Of a stretch of 60,966 nt of DNA, positions 27,531-36,179 are shown piece by piece. The stretch's first letter is position 1. Every line of letters starts with the position of its first letter. The notes beneath the pieces are model-generated. The model saw only the letters and a program-made list of their open reading frames with translations, was not told the DNA's origin and did not search any database. Position numbers and translations under genes: made by a program. Source of the stretch: Elusimicrobiota bacterium (lineage in GTDB: Bacteria; Elusimicrobiota; Endomicrobiia; Endomicrobiales; Endomicrobiaceae); the NCBI GenBank assembly GCA_017528425.1, contig JAFXOV010000064.1:1-60966 (forward strand). Reading direction: 5' to 3'.

Positions 27531-29636
27531 TTACATGTTTGCTACTTTTCTGATCTTGAATTCTTCTTGTTTGCCGTCGTTCCACTGTGATACAGGTCTT
27601 AAATATCCTACAACTCTTGAATAAACTTCGCAAGTTGATCCGCAGTGAGGACAAACTTTTACTTCACCGTTTAAATATCCGTCGTTAGGACAAACGCTGA
27701 ATGTCGGAGTGATTGACATATAAGGTAACTTATAGTTTGTAAATGCTTTCTTAATGAAGTTCTTCATAGATTCGGTATTTGTAATTTGTTCACCGATGAA
27801 CATATGTTGAACTGTTCCGCCGGTATATAAAGATTGTATTTCATGTTGCAATTCCAAAACTTCAAACAAATCATCGGTATAATTTACCGGTAACTGTGTT
27901 GAGTTTGTATAGAAAGGCGGATGATTTTGTTTAACAGCATCATTGTTTGCAAATATTATATCGGAATATTTCTTTCTGTCTATTTTTGCAAGTCTGTAAG
28001 AAGTACCTTCTGCAGGTGTTGCTTCCAAATTATAAATATTTCCTGTTTCTTCCTGATATTTTTGTAAAGTATTTCTCATAAATGTTAATACTTTTATTGC
28101 GAAATCTTTACCTTTTTGGCTTGCAATGTTTTCTTTCAAGAAATTTAAGCAGCACTCGTTCATACCAACAACACCGATTGTTGAGAAATGGTTTTTCCAA
28201 TAGCAACCGAATCTCTCCTTAATGTTTCTTAAATAGAAACTCATGTACGGATAAAGGTTTTGGTCGGTAAGTTTTTCCAAAACTTTTCTCTTTGTTTCCA
28301 AACTGTTTTTAGCTATGGTCATTAACTTATCGAGTTTTTGGAAGAATTCTTCTTCTGTTTTTGATTCATATCCGAGTCTTGGCATATTTAATGTAACAAC
28401 ACCGATAGAACCTGTTAAAGGAGATGCACCGAAAAGTCCGCCGCCTCTTCTTCTTAATTCTCTGTTATCGATTCTGAGTCTGCAGCACATACTTCTTGCA
28501 TCGTCCGGATCCATATCGGAATTGATAAAGTTTGCAAAGTAAGGAATACCGTATTTTGCAGTTGCATCCCACAACAATTTCAATTCAGGATTATCCCAAT
28601 CGAAATCTTTACTTATGTTATATGTAGGTATAGGGAAACTGAAAACTCTGCCTTTTGCATCACCTTCGAGCATAACTTCCAAAAATGCTTTGTTTAACAT
28701 ATCCATTTCTTTTTGGAAATCGCCGTATGTTTTGGCTTGTGGTTTTCCGCCGATGATAACCGCTTCGTCCTTATAGTGTTTAGGAACTTTCAAATCAAGT
28801 GTTAAGTTTGTGAAAGGTGATTGGAAACCTACTCTTGTAGGAACGTTTAAGTTGAACAAGAATTCCTGCAATGCTTGTTTAACTTCAGGATAAGATAAAT
28901 TATCGTATGCGATAAACGGTGCAAGCAGTGTATCGAAACTTGAAAAAGCTTGTGCACCTGCAGCTTCACCCTGTAATGTGAAGAAGAAATTTATTATTTG
29001 TCCCAATGCTGTTTTAAAATGTTTTGCAGGTCTTGATTCAACTTTACCTGCTACACCTTTAAAACCGGTAACCAACAAATCGTGTAAATCCCAACCTACA
29101 CAATATACACCTAAAATACCTAAATCGTGTATATGTAAATCACCTTCGCTGTGAGCTTTTCTTATATCTTCGGTATAAATTTTGTTTAACCAATATGCTT
29201 TACTGACTTCGGAAGATATATAGTTGTTTAAACCCTGAAGGGAATAACACATATTACTGTTTTCTTTTACTTGCCAATCTGCTTTAGACAAGTATTGATC
29301 AACCAAATCCACATTAAACTTAGAAACAATCTCTCTCATTTTTGAGTGTTGATCTCTATATATAATGTATGCCTTTGCAGATGCTTTATAAGGAGAATTT
29401 AATAAAACTTCTTCAACAATATCCTGTATCTGTTCTACGGTAGGATGTCCGTCCGTGATAGTTTCTTGAGCGATACTTAAAACTTTTACTGTTAATTTTG
29501 AAGCTACTTTATCGTCGAATTCTTCTGTTGCCTGACCTGCTTTTAAAATTGCCTGCTGAATTTTTTTAGAATTGAATTTTTCCTGTTTTCCGTCTCTTTT
29601 TACGATACAATCAAACACCGATAAGGCTTGTTCCAT
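27531..29636 (-). CDS. nrdD: anaerobic (class III) ribonucleoside-triphosphate reductase
   Basis: This 701-aa glycyl-radical enzyme reduces ribonucleoside triphosphates to deoxyribonucleotides without oxygen. An N-terminal ATP-cone (about residues 8-100, VIKRDGKQEKFNSKKIQQAI) gives allosteric control. The C-terminus has zinc-site cysteines (C649, C662, C665, C669) and the glycyl-radical motif RVVGYLRPV with G677. AGGAG precedes the ATG. The long leader carries a cobalamin riboswitch and the promoter lies next to two NrdR boxes, so transcription should respond to dNTP status and B12. nrdG follows. Confidence 0.96.
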   Translation of the reverse strand: MEQALSVFDCIVKRDGKQEKFNSKKIQQAILKAGQATEEFDDKVASKLTVKVLSIAQETITDGHPTVEQIQDIVEEVLLNSPYKASAKAYIIYRDQHSKMREIVSKFNVDLVDQYLSKADWQVKENSNMCYSLQGLNNYISSEVSKAYWLNKIYTEDIRKAHSEGDLHIHDLGILGVYCVGWDLHDLLVTGFKGVAGKVESRPAKHFKTALGQIINFFFTLQGEAAGAQAFSSFDTLLAPFIAYDNLSYPEVKQALQEFLFNLNVPTRVGFQSPFTNLTLDLKVPKHYKDEAVIIGGKPQAKTYGDFQKEMDMLNKAFLEVMLEGDAKGRVFSFPIPTYNISKDFDWDNPELKLLWDATAKYGIPYFANFINSDMDPDDARSMCCRLRIDNRELRRRGGGLFGASPLTGSIGVVTLNMPRLGYESKTEEEFFQKLDKLMTIAKNSLETKRKVLEKLTDQNLYPYMSFYLRNIKERFGCYWKNHFSTIGVVGMNECCLNFLKENIASQKGKDFAIKVLTFMRNTLQKYQEETGNIYNLEATPAEGTSYRLAKIDRKKYSDIIFANNDAVKQNHPPFYTNSTQLPVNYTDDLFEVLELQHEIQSLYTGGTVQHMFIGEQITNTESMKNFIKKAFTNYKLPYMSITPTFSVCPNDGYLNGEVKVCPHCGSTCEVYSRVVGYLRPVSQWNDGKQEEFKIRKVANM

Positions 29637-29741
29637 TTAAATTTCTCCTTTTTTCTTTATTTTTTATTTTGATACTTCTGTTAATTTTGAACATAATTAT
29701 GGAAATGCACCCTGGTTTCTTGTTTTCCATTTGAATTATAA

Positions 29742-29781
29742 AAAGTCATTCCTCGACAACTCTTATAAATATTATGACTTT
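29742..29781 (-). terminator. predicted expression-platform terminator of the cobalamin riboswitch
   Basis: On the minus strand AAAGTCAT (29781-29774) pairs with ATGACTTT (29749-29742), followed by TTTATAATTC. It stands directly after the aptamer and about 105 bases before nrdD, the position of a riboswitch terminator. The T run is short, so efficiency is uncertain. Confidence 0.6.
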
Positions 29782-29925
29782 ATCGGCAGGTCTTCTGACT
29801 TAAGGATATTAACCTACTAAACTTCATCTTCCCGTTTCACAGCGAAACAGTGATTGTAAAAAAGTTTTTCGTCCCCTATCACAGCACCGGGAGTGTTTCC
29901 GATTCTAACGGAATTTCCTATTAAG
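29782..29925 (-). ncRNA. cobalamin (B12) riboswitch upstream of nrdD
   Basis: Read on the minus strand, the leader holds the cobalamin aptamer landmarks in order: GGAAATTCCG, CGGTGCTGTGATAGGGGACG (29892-29873 or so), AATCACTG, GAAACGGGAAGATGA, and the highly conserved GTCAGAAGACCTGCCGAT (29796-29785 region). Binding of adenosylcobalamin should fold the aptamer and shut off nrdD-nrdG. Known examples place such switches before B12-independent ribonucleotide reductases in genomes that also have a B12-dependent class II enzyme; that second enzyme is not in this window. Confidence 0.9.
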
Positions 29926-29968
29926 TTTGTGAAAAACACCGATAAAAGATCTCAAAAATTATAGATTG

Positions 29969-29997
29969 ATTATATGTTTTAATTTATGGCTTGTCAA
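29969..29997 (-). promoter_or_regulatory. consensus sigma-70 promoter of nrdD
   Basis: On the minus strand TTGACA (29997-29992) is followed after exactly 17 bases by TATAAT (29974-29969). Both hexamers are perfect. The predicted start, near 29962, gives a leader of about 325 bases that contains the whole cobalamin riboswitch. Confidence 0.9.
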
Positions 29998-30005
29998 TAC
30001 CCAAA

Positions 30006-30053
30006 ACACAATATATTGATTTTTTATATATGTTTGATACCTATATATAGTGT
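30006..30053 (-). promoter_or_regulatory. pair of NrdR boxes upstream of nrdD
   Basis: Two palindromes match the NrdR-box consensus: ACACAATATATTGATT at 30006-30021, with core CAATATATTG, and TACCTATATATAGTGT at 30038-30053, with core CTATATATAG. Their centres are 32 bases apart, three helical turns, the usual spacing for NrdR. They lie directly upstream of the -35 box. NrdR represses ribonucleotide reductase genes when dATP/ATP is sufficient. Confidence 0.82.
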
Positions 30054-30084
30054 TTTTGGATAAAAACAGATCTGTAAAAACTTA

Positions 30085-30663
30085 TTATATTAACTCAACT
30101 TTGCCGGTTGTATGTGAAAAATGGCACTTTGCAATATATAATTTTTCATTATCGACGGCATCTTTAATAATTTTAGAATTTTCAAGCAAATATTTTTCTA
30201 CCCACATAGTATGTTTTCTTGCAAACTCGTTATTACAATCAAATTTGCCTTTTCCGTCGATAACAGGATATACACATTTTAATATAGATTGAAAATGTTC
30301 GGGCATTTCGGGATATTGCTCGTTTGCATATTTCATAACACCGCAATCGTCGTGGCCTAAAAGAATAAGTAACGGAACGTGCAACTTTTTAACTGCATAT
30401 TCGATACTTTCTTTAACATTAGGCCCGACGGCAATACCTGCAACTCTGACAACAAACAGTTCTCCTATACCGCAATCGAAAATTATTTCGGGAACTACTC
30501 GGGAATCGGAACAACTTAACACACAAGCATACGGTTCTTGATACAGCGCAAGACTTTGCAATGTTTTTAAACACATATTTTTTGCGGTAGGTTTACCCTC
30601 TATAAAATTTTTGTTACCTTCCAACAATTTATTTAATTCATTTTGTGCAATTTTTGAAATCAT
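30085..30663 (-). CDS. beta-class carbonic anhydrase
   Basis: The 192-aa enzyme interconverts CO2 and bicarbonate in the cytoplasm. It has the zinc ligands and dyad of the beta class: C51, D53 and R55 in SCSDSRVVPE, and H104 and C107 in LLGHDDCG. VRVAGIAVGPNVKESIEYAV lies between them. Bicarbonate is needed by the biotin carboxylase AccC encoded further right. It is a single leftward gene; its stop lies about 30 bases before the NrdR boxes of nrdD. No ribosome binding site stands out beyond AGGATAAATC before the ATG. Confidence 0.93.
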   Translation of the reverse strand: MISKIAQNELNKLLEGNKNFIEGKPTAKNMCLKTLQSLALYQEPYACVLSCSDSRVVPEIIFDCGIGELFVVRVAGIAVGPNVKESIEYAVKKLHVPLLILLGHDDCGVMKYANEQYPEMPEHFQSILKCVYPVIDGKGKFDCNNEFARKHTMWVEKYLLENSKIIKDAVDNEKLYIAKCHFSHTTGKVELI

Positions 30664-30843
30664 GATTTATCCTCGAAATTTGCTGCTTTTTCCTTCTAGT
30701 AATATAACAATCTTTTATCTTTTTGTTTATTCTTTCAAATTTTTTATTTCAAATATAAAATTTTCCCATAATATTATCTCCCTATAGATAACATGTTTTT
30801 ATTATATCAATTTTTGCCGACAACATCTTGTCGCAATTTTGGT
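30664..30843. other. AT-rich gap with no gene seen
   Basis: About 180 bases upstream of the carbonic anhydrase gene. It holds the promoter region of that gene by position but no clear -35/-10 pair, RNA or reading frame that I can support. Confidence 0.4.
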
Positions 30844-30876
30844 ATAAAAAAAGCAGGGGAAAGTTTGCCCCTGCTT
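30844..30876 (-). terminator. intrinsic terminator of the decarboxylase-cupin gene
   Basis: AAGCAGGGG (30851-30859) pairs with CCCCTGCTT (30868-30876) with an 8-base loop. On the minus strand the stem is followed by a run of T residues, giving a classical GC-rich hairpin plus T-tract about 20 bases after the gene's stop. Confidence 0.9.
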
Positions 30877-30896
30877 AAATATTTTTAATTTTGTTA

Positions 30897-31907
30897 TTAC
30901 GGTAACTTGTCGTATTCTTCGTCTGAAACTTCTTCCAACCATTCCGTTGAACCGTTTTCGGAAGGAACTTCTATTGCAACATGACTGAACCAACTGTCTT
31001 TTGCCGCACCGTGCCAATGTTTTGTTTCCGCGGGAATATTTACCACATCACCTTTTTTAAGTTCCTGTGCCGGTTTTCCTGCTTCCTGATAATATCCTCT
31101 GCCGCCGGTAACCAAAAGTATTTGTCCGCCGTTGTGGTGAATATGCCAATTGTTTCTGCATTTAGGTTCGAAAGTTACATTTGCGGTGTGAACTTGGTCT
31201 TTCGTCAACGATTTTAAATAGCTTTGACCTATAAAATATTTTGCATAAGCATCATTTTTATCTCCGATAGGGAAAACTTCGGTATGAGGTTTTGATGTCA
31301 GTACAAGAATTTCTGTTATTTGTCCGTCGGTTAAACCGTTATTTTTACCTATTTGAATATGTGCATTAAGTTGAGGTTCTACCCCGTCCATAGAAGCAAG
31401 TGCTGCAATTGTTGCGATTTCTCTTTCTTTGTAAGACAATATTCCTCTTGAAAAAATGTCGCCGAACAAATGTTCTTTTAAATAGTCGTCTATTGCGGGA
31501 GCAAACTCAAAAAGTTCTCCTTCAACTTTCTGCCCGGTAAGTTCCGTTTGAATTTTTGTTCCTACTTTATTCTTGTCTTCTTTTTTAGATAACGGTTTTC
31601 CTTCTTTTCCTTCAATGTAGGAACCGTCTTTCGTTGATTGAAGCAAAACAGAAAGAGCATTTAAACTTCTCGGGAAACCGCAATAAGCATAAAGTTGAAT
31701 CATAACTTCCTTTATTTCGTTTACGGTTAATCCGTCACTTAAACTTTTATCCACGGATTTTTTTAAATTTTGTAAATCGCCGGCCGCGGTATATTGAGCA
31801 ACCGAAACAATATTTTTTTCTTTTTTTGTCAAAAAATTATCGGCAAAAACATTTATAAAACTTCCCCCGATGAAAAGAAAAGATAAAACAAATACTAATT
31901 TTTTCAT
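30897..31907 (-). CDS. exported carboxymuconolactone decarboxylase-family protein with C-terminal cupin
   Basis: The 336-aa product has a signal peptide (KLVFVLSFLFIGGSFINVFA), then two alpha-helical carboxymuconolactone decarboxylase/AhpD-like halves (YCGFPRSLNALSVL at about 75, and a second unit about 150-210 with REIATIAALASMDGVEPQLN). A cupin domain, about 235-320, has the metal-site pattern HIHHNGGQ, GDVVNIPAETKHWHG. Such fusions are usually annotated as decarboxylases or peroxidase-like proteins; actual activity is unknown. Export is the unusual point. AGGAG precedes the ATG, a strong promoter lies upstream and a terminator lies downstream, so it is monocistronic. Confidence 0.85.
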   Translation of the reverse strand: MKKLVFVLSFLFIGGSFINVFADNFLTKKEKNIVSVAQYTAAGDLQNLKKSVDKSLSDGLTVNEIKEVMIQLYAYCGFPRSLNALSVLLQSTKDGSYIEGKEGKPLSKKEDKNKVGTKIQTELTGQKVEGELFEFAPAIDDYLKEHLFGDIFSRGILSYKEREIATIAALASMDGVEPQLNAHIQIGKNNGLTDGQITEILVLTSKPHTEVFPIGDKNDAYAKYFIGQSYLKSLTKDQVHTANVTFEPKCRNNWHIHHNGGQILLVTGGRGYYQEAGKPAQELKKGDVVNIPAETKHWHGAAKDSWFSHVAIEVPSENGSTEWLEEVSDEEYDKLP

Positions 31908-31934
31908 GATAGCTCCTTTTTTTATATTTGCACT

Positions 31935-31963
31935 ATTATAAATATTAGACCGTTATAAGTCAA
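31935..31963 (-). promoter_or_regulatory. sigma-70 promoter of the decarboxylase-cupin gene
   Basis: On the minus strand TTGACT (31963-31958), 17 bases, then TATAAT (31940-31935). It stands 28 bases before the ATG at 31907, leaving a short leader with an AGGAG ribosome binding site. Confidence 0.85.
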
Positions 31964-32086
31964 ATTTTTGTAAAATAAAAAAAGCAGATAATTATACCCT
32001 TGAAGAAAATTAAATCATAAACTAAAATTTAAGATAGTCGTTCAATTTTGTAAAATAATAAAAATACAATTAATCGGAGCAAACTT

Positions 32087-32338
32087 ATGAAATCTTATAC
32101 AATAAATACAAAAGGAATATGTGCAATGCAAATTTCCTTTTCTTTGGATAAAGGAAAAATTTACAACATAAACTTTTTAGGCGGATGTCCCGGAAACACT
32201 TTGGCAATAAGCAAACTGCTCGAAGGAACAAGTGCAAAAAGAGTTGTTGAGCTTTTGAAAGGTAACGATTGTGACGGGAAAGGAACTTCCTGTGCTGACC
32301 AGCTGGCGTGCGGTGTAGAAAAAGCACTGAAAGAATAA
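32087..32338 (+). CDS. TSCPD domain protein (TIGR03905-like)
   Basis: The 83-aa product matches small stand-alone TSCPD proteins: INFLGGCPGNTLAISKLLEG and GTSCADQLACGVEKAL. The TSCPD domain is named for its Thr-Ser-Cys-Pro-Asp motif and is also found at the C-terminus of B12-dependent ribonucleotide reductases, where cysteines bind metal. Here the cysteines at GGCPGN, NDCDGKGTSC and LACG could form the site. Its function alone is unknown. CGGAGC precedes the ATG. The next gene follows after 12 bases, suggesting cotranscription. Confidence 0.85.
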   Translation: MKSYTINTKGICAMQISFSLDKGKIYNINFLGGCPGNTLAISKLLEGTSAKRVVELLKGNDCDGKGTSCADQLACGVEKALKE

Positions 32339-32350
32339 AAAACAAACAAT

Positions 32351-34771
32351 ATGAAAAGCGGGTTAAAATTCCTAATAAAAGTTTTCTTTTTGTTTTTTTT
32401 GTTGATGGGTATTGAATATTTAATAACACATCAAATAAAATACCTTTATATAGAAACTTATTTAATCGTTTCATTGGTTGTTGCACTTGCTTCGTTTATA
32501 TATAAATCCAAAATACAATATTACAAGTATTTCCTGTTATATTTTTTAATATTCATAAGTGTTTTATATGTTAAAAAAACAAGCGGTATATGTACCGCCG
32601 ATGATATAAAGTGCATAACAGCTTTTTATGCCGGTATAGCAAATATTAGTTTATTGGTATCTTCTTTATTAAATAAGAAAATTAAAATATTGGGTTATCT
32701 GTTTTCTTTAGTTTTATTAATTCCGACAATATTTATTTGGCAGTACTTTTTTATTTCTAACAGTTTCGCAAACGCAGATACATTACTGGCAATTTCGCAA
32801 ACAAATTTTTCCGAAGCAAAAGATTATATACATGATTTTGTCGGTATAAAACAGTTTGTGGGATTTATAATACTTTTATTTGTTTCCTTTATGCTTATAA
32901 AATTTAGTAACAGACTGAAAATCGAAAACATAAACAACAAAATAATTTTAATGTTGATATTAACATTGTGTTTAAACTTGTTTGTTGTATATAAGTACAG
33001 AGATAATGTTGTTACAAAAGTAGTAAAAAATATGAAAGCATATGTTGAAGGATATGAAAAGTTTAAACAAATGTCCGAAACACGAAATGTTGAAGAAATA
33101 ATATTCGATAATACACAAACCATAAACAAAGGAATATATGTTCTTGTAATAGGCGAGTCTCAAACAAAAACACATATGTCCGCATACGGATATGATAAAC
33201 AAACAACACCATGGTTGGATAGCATGGAACAAGATAAAAACTTTATAAAATTTACAAATGTTTACGGTTGCCATACACAAACCGCACAAGTTTTATCGTA
33301 TGCACTCACATCTAAAAATCAATACAATAGTTTTCCCGTATATAATTCCGTATCGATTTTAGATATAGCGAAAGTTCTTGATATAAATACTGTATGGTTA
33401 AGTAACCAAAACAGGTTTTGTTTATACGATAATATTGTTAGTGTAATCTCGGATTCCGCGCAACAACAAAAATGGATAAACAGAAGCTTTGAAGGAAAAA
33501 ATAAAAATAATGATACCGAAACAATTTTTTATGATATAGCTCTTGTTGATGCTCTAAAGAAAATAACAATTTACGACGATATGTTAATCATAATACACTT
33601 AATGGGAAACCATACCGTTTATAAAGACAGATATCCGAAAGAATTTGATGTTTTTAAAGATGAACAAAATAATAAAATTGCGGAATATGATAACAGTATT
33701 TTATATAACGATTATGTTGTAGAAAACATATTTAAAACCGTAAAAGATATGCCGAATTTTAAAGCTTTAATATATTTTGCGGATCACGGAGAAGCTGTAG
33801 ATACAAATTTCGGTCATGATTCGACCCGTTTTGTTTTGGATATGACAAAAGTGCCGATGTATATTTATTTTTCGGATGAGTATATAAAAGATAACAATGC
33901 AATTTTCAGCAGTTTGTATAATCATAAAGATTACTTTTTTACAAACGATTTATTCTTCAATTTATTGCTTGGAATTTGGAATGTTAAAGCGGAAAACATT
34001 TATGAAGAAAATAATGACATTATAAGCAATTATTATAATAATGATATCGACAGATTTAAATCTCTCCACGGTGCAAAAAAAATTGCGGATATAGAAGCTT
34101 TTTTTAAATTTAATAATTTTGTTCCCGCAACATGTACAAACAAGAGAAACATAACAATTCCAAAAGGCAGCATGTGGTTACACATGGTAAACGACAGAAG
34201 AAAATTACAAAAATTTGTTGATAAATATGACGGATTTGAAATAGATATTAATTTTAATGCTGAAAAAAAATATTTTAATGTAAGTCGCAACAAAATTGAC
34301 GGTAATGAAAATTTAGCTGATATGTTAAAAAACATAGTTGGTTTAGACCAAAAATATTTATGGTTTGATTTTAAAAATTTGTCCGACAGAAATAAAAAAA
34401 GCTCATTGGATACTTTAAATAAAATAGCGGAAGAAAATGGTTTAAAAAAAGAAAAGATTATTGTTGAAAGTAAAGATCCCATAAGTTTGGATGTTTTTTC
34501 AAAAGAGGGATATTACACATCTTTTGACTTAGACTGTTACAAATGGAGAAATGTTAAAGATGCTTATAATGTACTAATGAATAATATCGATATGCTGAAC
34601 AAAAGTAGAGTTGATTTTGTTTCTTCGGATGCTAAATATTTTGACATTGTAAAATACTGTTTTCCGAATATGCCGCACCTTTTTTGGATAGATGAAGCAA
34701 CAATGAAACCGAAAATGAGCGCCGACTATATTTTGAGAAATGATAACAATACCTATGTCGTTATAGAATAA
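32351..34771 (+). CDS. sulfatase-type phosphoethanolamine transferase fused to a GDPD/FAM151-like module
   Basis: The 806-aa product has five to six N-terminal membrane helices (to about residue 210). An alkaline-phosphatase-superfamily domain of the EptA/OpgE type follows: metal-site E269 in VIGES, the nucleophile region HTQTAQ (T309 or T311), HLMGNH, FADHGE (D478, H479) and GHDS (H489). It should transfer phosphoethanolamine onto lipid A, core sugar or glucan at the periplasmic face. Residues about 600-806 are an extra module with WLHMVND (H611), DGFEIDINF (E630, D632) and LWFDFKNL, the pattern of PLC-like/GDPD-like TIM barrels such as FAM151. This fusion is unusual. Confidence 0.8.
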   Translation: MKSGLKFLIKVFFLFFLLMGIEYLITHQIKYLYIETYLIVSLVVALASFIYKSKIQYYKYFLLYFLIFISVLYVKKTSGICTADDIKCITAFYAGIANISLLVSSLLNKKIKILGYLFSLVLLIPTIFIWQYFFISNSFANADTLLAISQTNFSEAKDYIHDFVGIKQFVGFIILLFVSFMLIKFSNRLKIENINNKIILMLILTLCLNLFVVYKYRDNVVTKVVKNMKAYVEGYEKFKQMSETRNVEEIIFDNTQTINKGIYVLVIGESQTKTHMSAYGYDKQTTPWLDSMEQDKNFIKFTNVYGCHTQTAQVLSYALTSKNQYNSFPVYNSVSILDIAKVLDINTVWLSNQNRFCLYDNIVSVISDSAQQQKWINRSFEGKNKNNDTETIFYDIALVDALKKITIYDDMLIIIHLMGNHTVYKDRYPKEFDVFKDEQNNKIAEYDNSILYNDYVVENIFKTVKDMPNFKALIYFADHGEAVDTNFGHDSTRFVLDMTKVPMYIYFSDEYIKDNNAIFSSLYNHKDYFFTNDLFFNLLLGIWNVKAENIYEENNDIISNYYNNDIDRFKSLHGAKKIADIEAFFKFNNFVPATCTNKRNITIPKGSMWLHMVNDRRKLQKFVDKYDGFEIDINFNAEKKYFNVSRNKIDGNENLADMLKNIVGLDQKYLWFDFKNLSDRNKKSSLDTLNKIAEENGLKKEKIIVESKDPISLDVFSKEGYYTSFDLDCYKWRNVKDAYNVLMNNIDMLNKSRVDFVSSDAKYFDIVKYCFPNMPHLFWIDEATMKPKMSADYILRNDNNTYVVIE

Positions 34772-34781
34772 CAATCATTAT

Positions 34782-35513
34782 TTATAAATATTTTTCCAAT
34801 TTACCGAAAAATTCCGTAGCTTTGGTTTGAAAATAATAATCGGTAATTTGTGATGTAAATGCCGATTCCAAAGTGTTAACTTCTATAATTTTAGCACCGT
34901 ATTTTTGTGAAGTAAACGGAAGATAACAGGCAGGCATAACTTGTCCTGCAGTTCCTACAATGATAACCAAATCGGCTTTTATTGCCATGTTTGTTGCCTT
35001 ATCATAATTGTTTTTGTTTATTCCTTCCCCGTAAAAAACAAAATCCGGCTTAAGTATTCCGCCGCATGACGGACATCTTGGTATGTCTTGAGATATATCT
35101 ATTTCTGTTGTTTTGTATCTTAAATTACAATCTACACATGCCAAAGTGTTGATTGTTCCGTGAAATTCTACCACATTTTTTGAACCTGCGGCCTGGTGAA
35201 GTCCGTCGATATTTTGAGTTATGATACCTTTAATTATACCTTTCTTTTCAAGGTCACCCAAAACTTGGTGAGCTTTGTTCGGTTGTGCCGTTCCCATAGA
35301 GTTGAAGAAAATTTTTCTCATTTCTTCCCACGATTTTTTAGGATTGGAATAGAAAAAACTTAGCTCTATAAATTTCGGATCGTATTTATTCCATAATCCG
35401 CCGGCACCGGTAAAAGGAGGTATACCACTTTCAACTGATATTCCCGCACCGGTGAAACCTATAGCATACTTTGATTTTTTTATCAGGTCTGCAACTATTT
35501 CAATGTTATTCAT
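34782..35513 (-). CDS. cobB: Sir2-family NAD-dependent protein deacylase
   Basis: The 243-aa sirtuin removes acyl groups from lysines using NAD. Motifs: GFTGAGISVESGIPPFTG at the N-terminus, TQNIDGLHQAAGS with the catalytic His in EFHGT, zinc cysteines CVDC and CPSC, and IIVGTAGQVMPACYLP. It is a normal length for bacterial CobB. It is the last gene of the leftward thiL-tsaE-tsaB-cobB run, with an 18-base gap after tsaB. The convergent neighbour is the sulfatase-type transferase. Confidence 0.93.
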   Translation of the reverse strand: MNNIEIVADLIKKSKYAIGFTGAGISVESGIPPFTGAGGLWNKYDPKFIELSFFYSNPKKSWEEMRKIFFNSMGTAQPNKAHQVLGDLEKKGIIKGIITQNIDGLHQAAGSKNVVEFHGTINTLACVDCNLRYKTTEIDISQDIPRCPSCGGILKPDFVFYGEGINKNNYDKATNMAIKADLVIIVGTAGQVMPACYLPFTSQKYGAKIIEVNTLESAFTSQITDYYFQTKATEFFGKLEKYL

Positions 35514-35531
35514 AAAAATATTACACCCCTT

Positions 35532-36179
35532 TTATTTTTGTTTTTCTTCCGCCCAAGATTTCCTTCCGTATATCGGTTCAATATTTTTAAATGAAACACC
35601 GTCGATTTTTTCTGCCATAAGTGCTAATGTTGAAGCTTTCGGAAAATGCAAATTCGGTTGCAAACTTACGGAGTTTTTTCCAAGCTCTTTAGATAATATT
35701 TTGTTATATACCGTTGCTGCGTTTCCTATAACTGTAACTTTATCTTTGTATTTTTTTAACTTTTTTACAAAAGTTTCTATCGGCAATATAACAATCTTTC
35801 CCTTTTCTTTAACATAAACTTCGTTTCTTAAAGCATCTGTTGCCGGAACGATTTTTGTGTTCTTTATGTTTAACTGATTTTGTAATATATCCAATGTATC
35901 AACGGACACTATCGGTTTATTTAATGTTTGTGCCAATGTTTTTATTACAGACATCGCAACTCTTATTCCGGTAAAACTGCCCGGTCCGCAGGAAACTGCA
36001 AACTTGTCTATATCTTTAAGTTCCCATTTTGCACCTTTAACTATTTTTTCCGTTAAAGGAACCAAAACATCGGAATGAATTTTGCCTGCATTATAAAAAT
36101 ACTCCGTTACAATATTGGAATTTTCGCTTATTGCAATACTTAACGACGATCCTGAAGATTCAATAGCTAAAATTTTCAT
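35532..36179 (-). CDS. tsaB: tRNA threonylcarbamoyladenosine biosynthesis protein TsaB
   Basis: The 215-aa product is the TsaB scaffold of the TsaBDE complex that makes the N6-threonylcarbamoyl group on A37 of ANN-decoding tRNAs. It starts ILAIESSGSSLSIAISENS and contains FAVSCGPGSFTGIRVAMSVI, the family hallmark. It overlaps the TsaE gene by four bases. tsaD and tsaC are not in the window. Confidence 0.93.
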   Translation of the reverse strand: MKILAIESSGSSLSIAISENSNIVTEYFYNAGKIHSDVLVPLTEKIVKGAKWELKDIDKFAVSCGPGSFTGIRVAMSVIKTLAQTLNKPIVSVDTLDILQNQLNIKNTKIVPATDALRNEVYVKEKGKIVILPIETFVKKLKKYKDKVTVIGNAATVYNKILSKELGKNSVSLQPNLHFPKASTLALMAEKIDGVSFKNIEPIYGRKSWAEEKQK

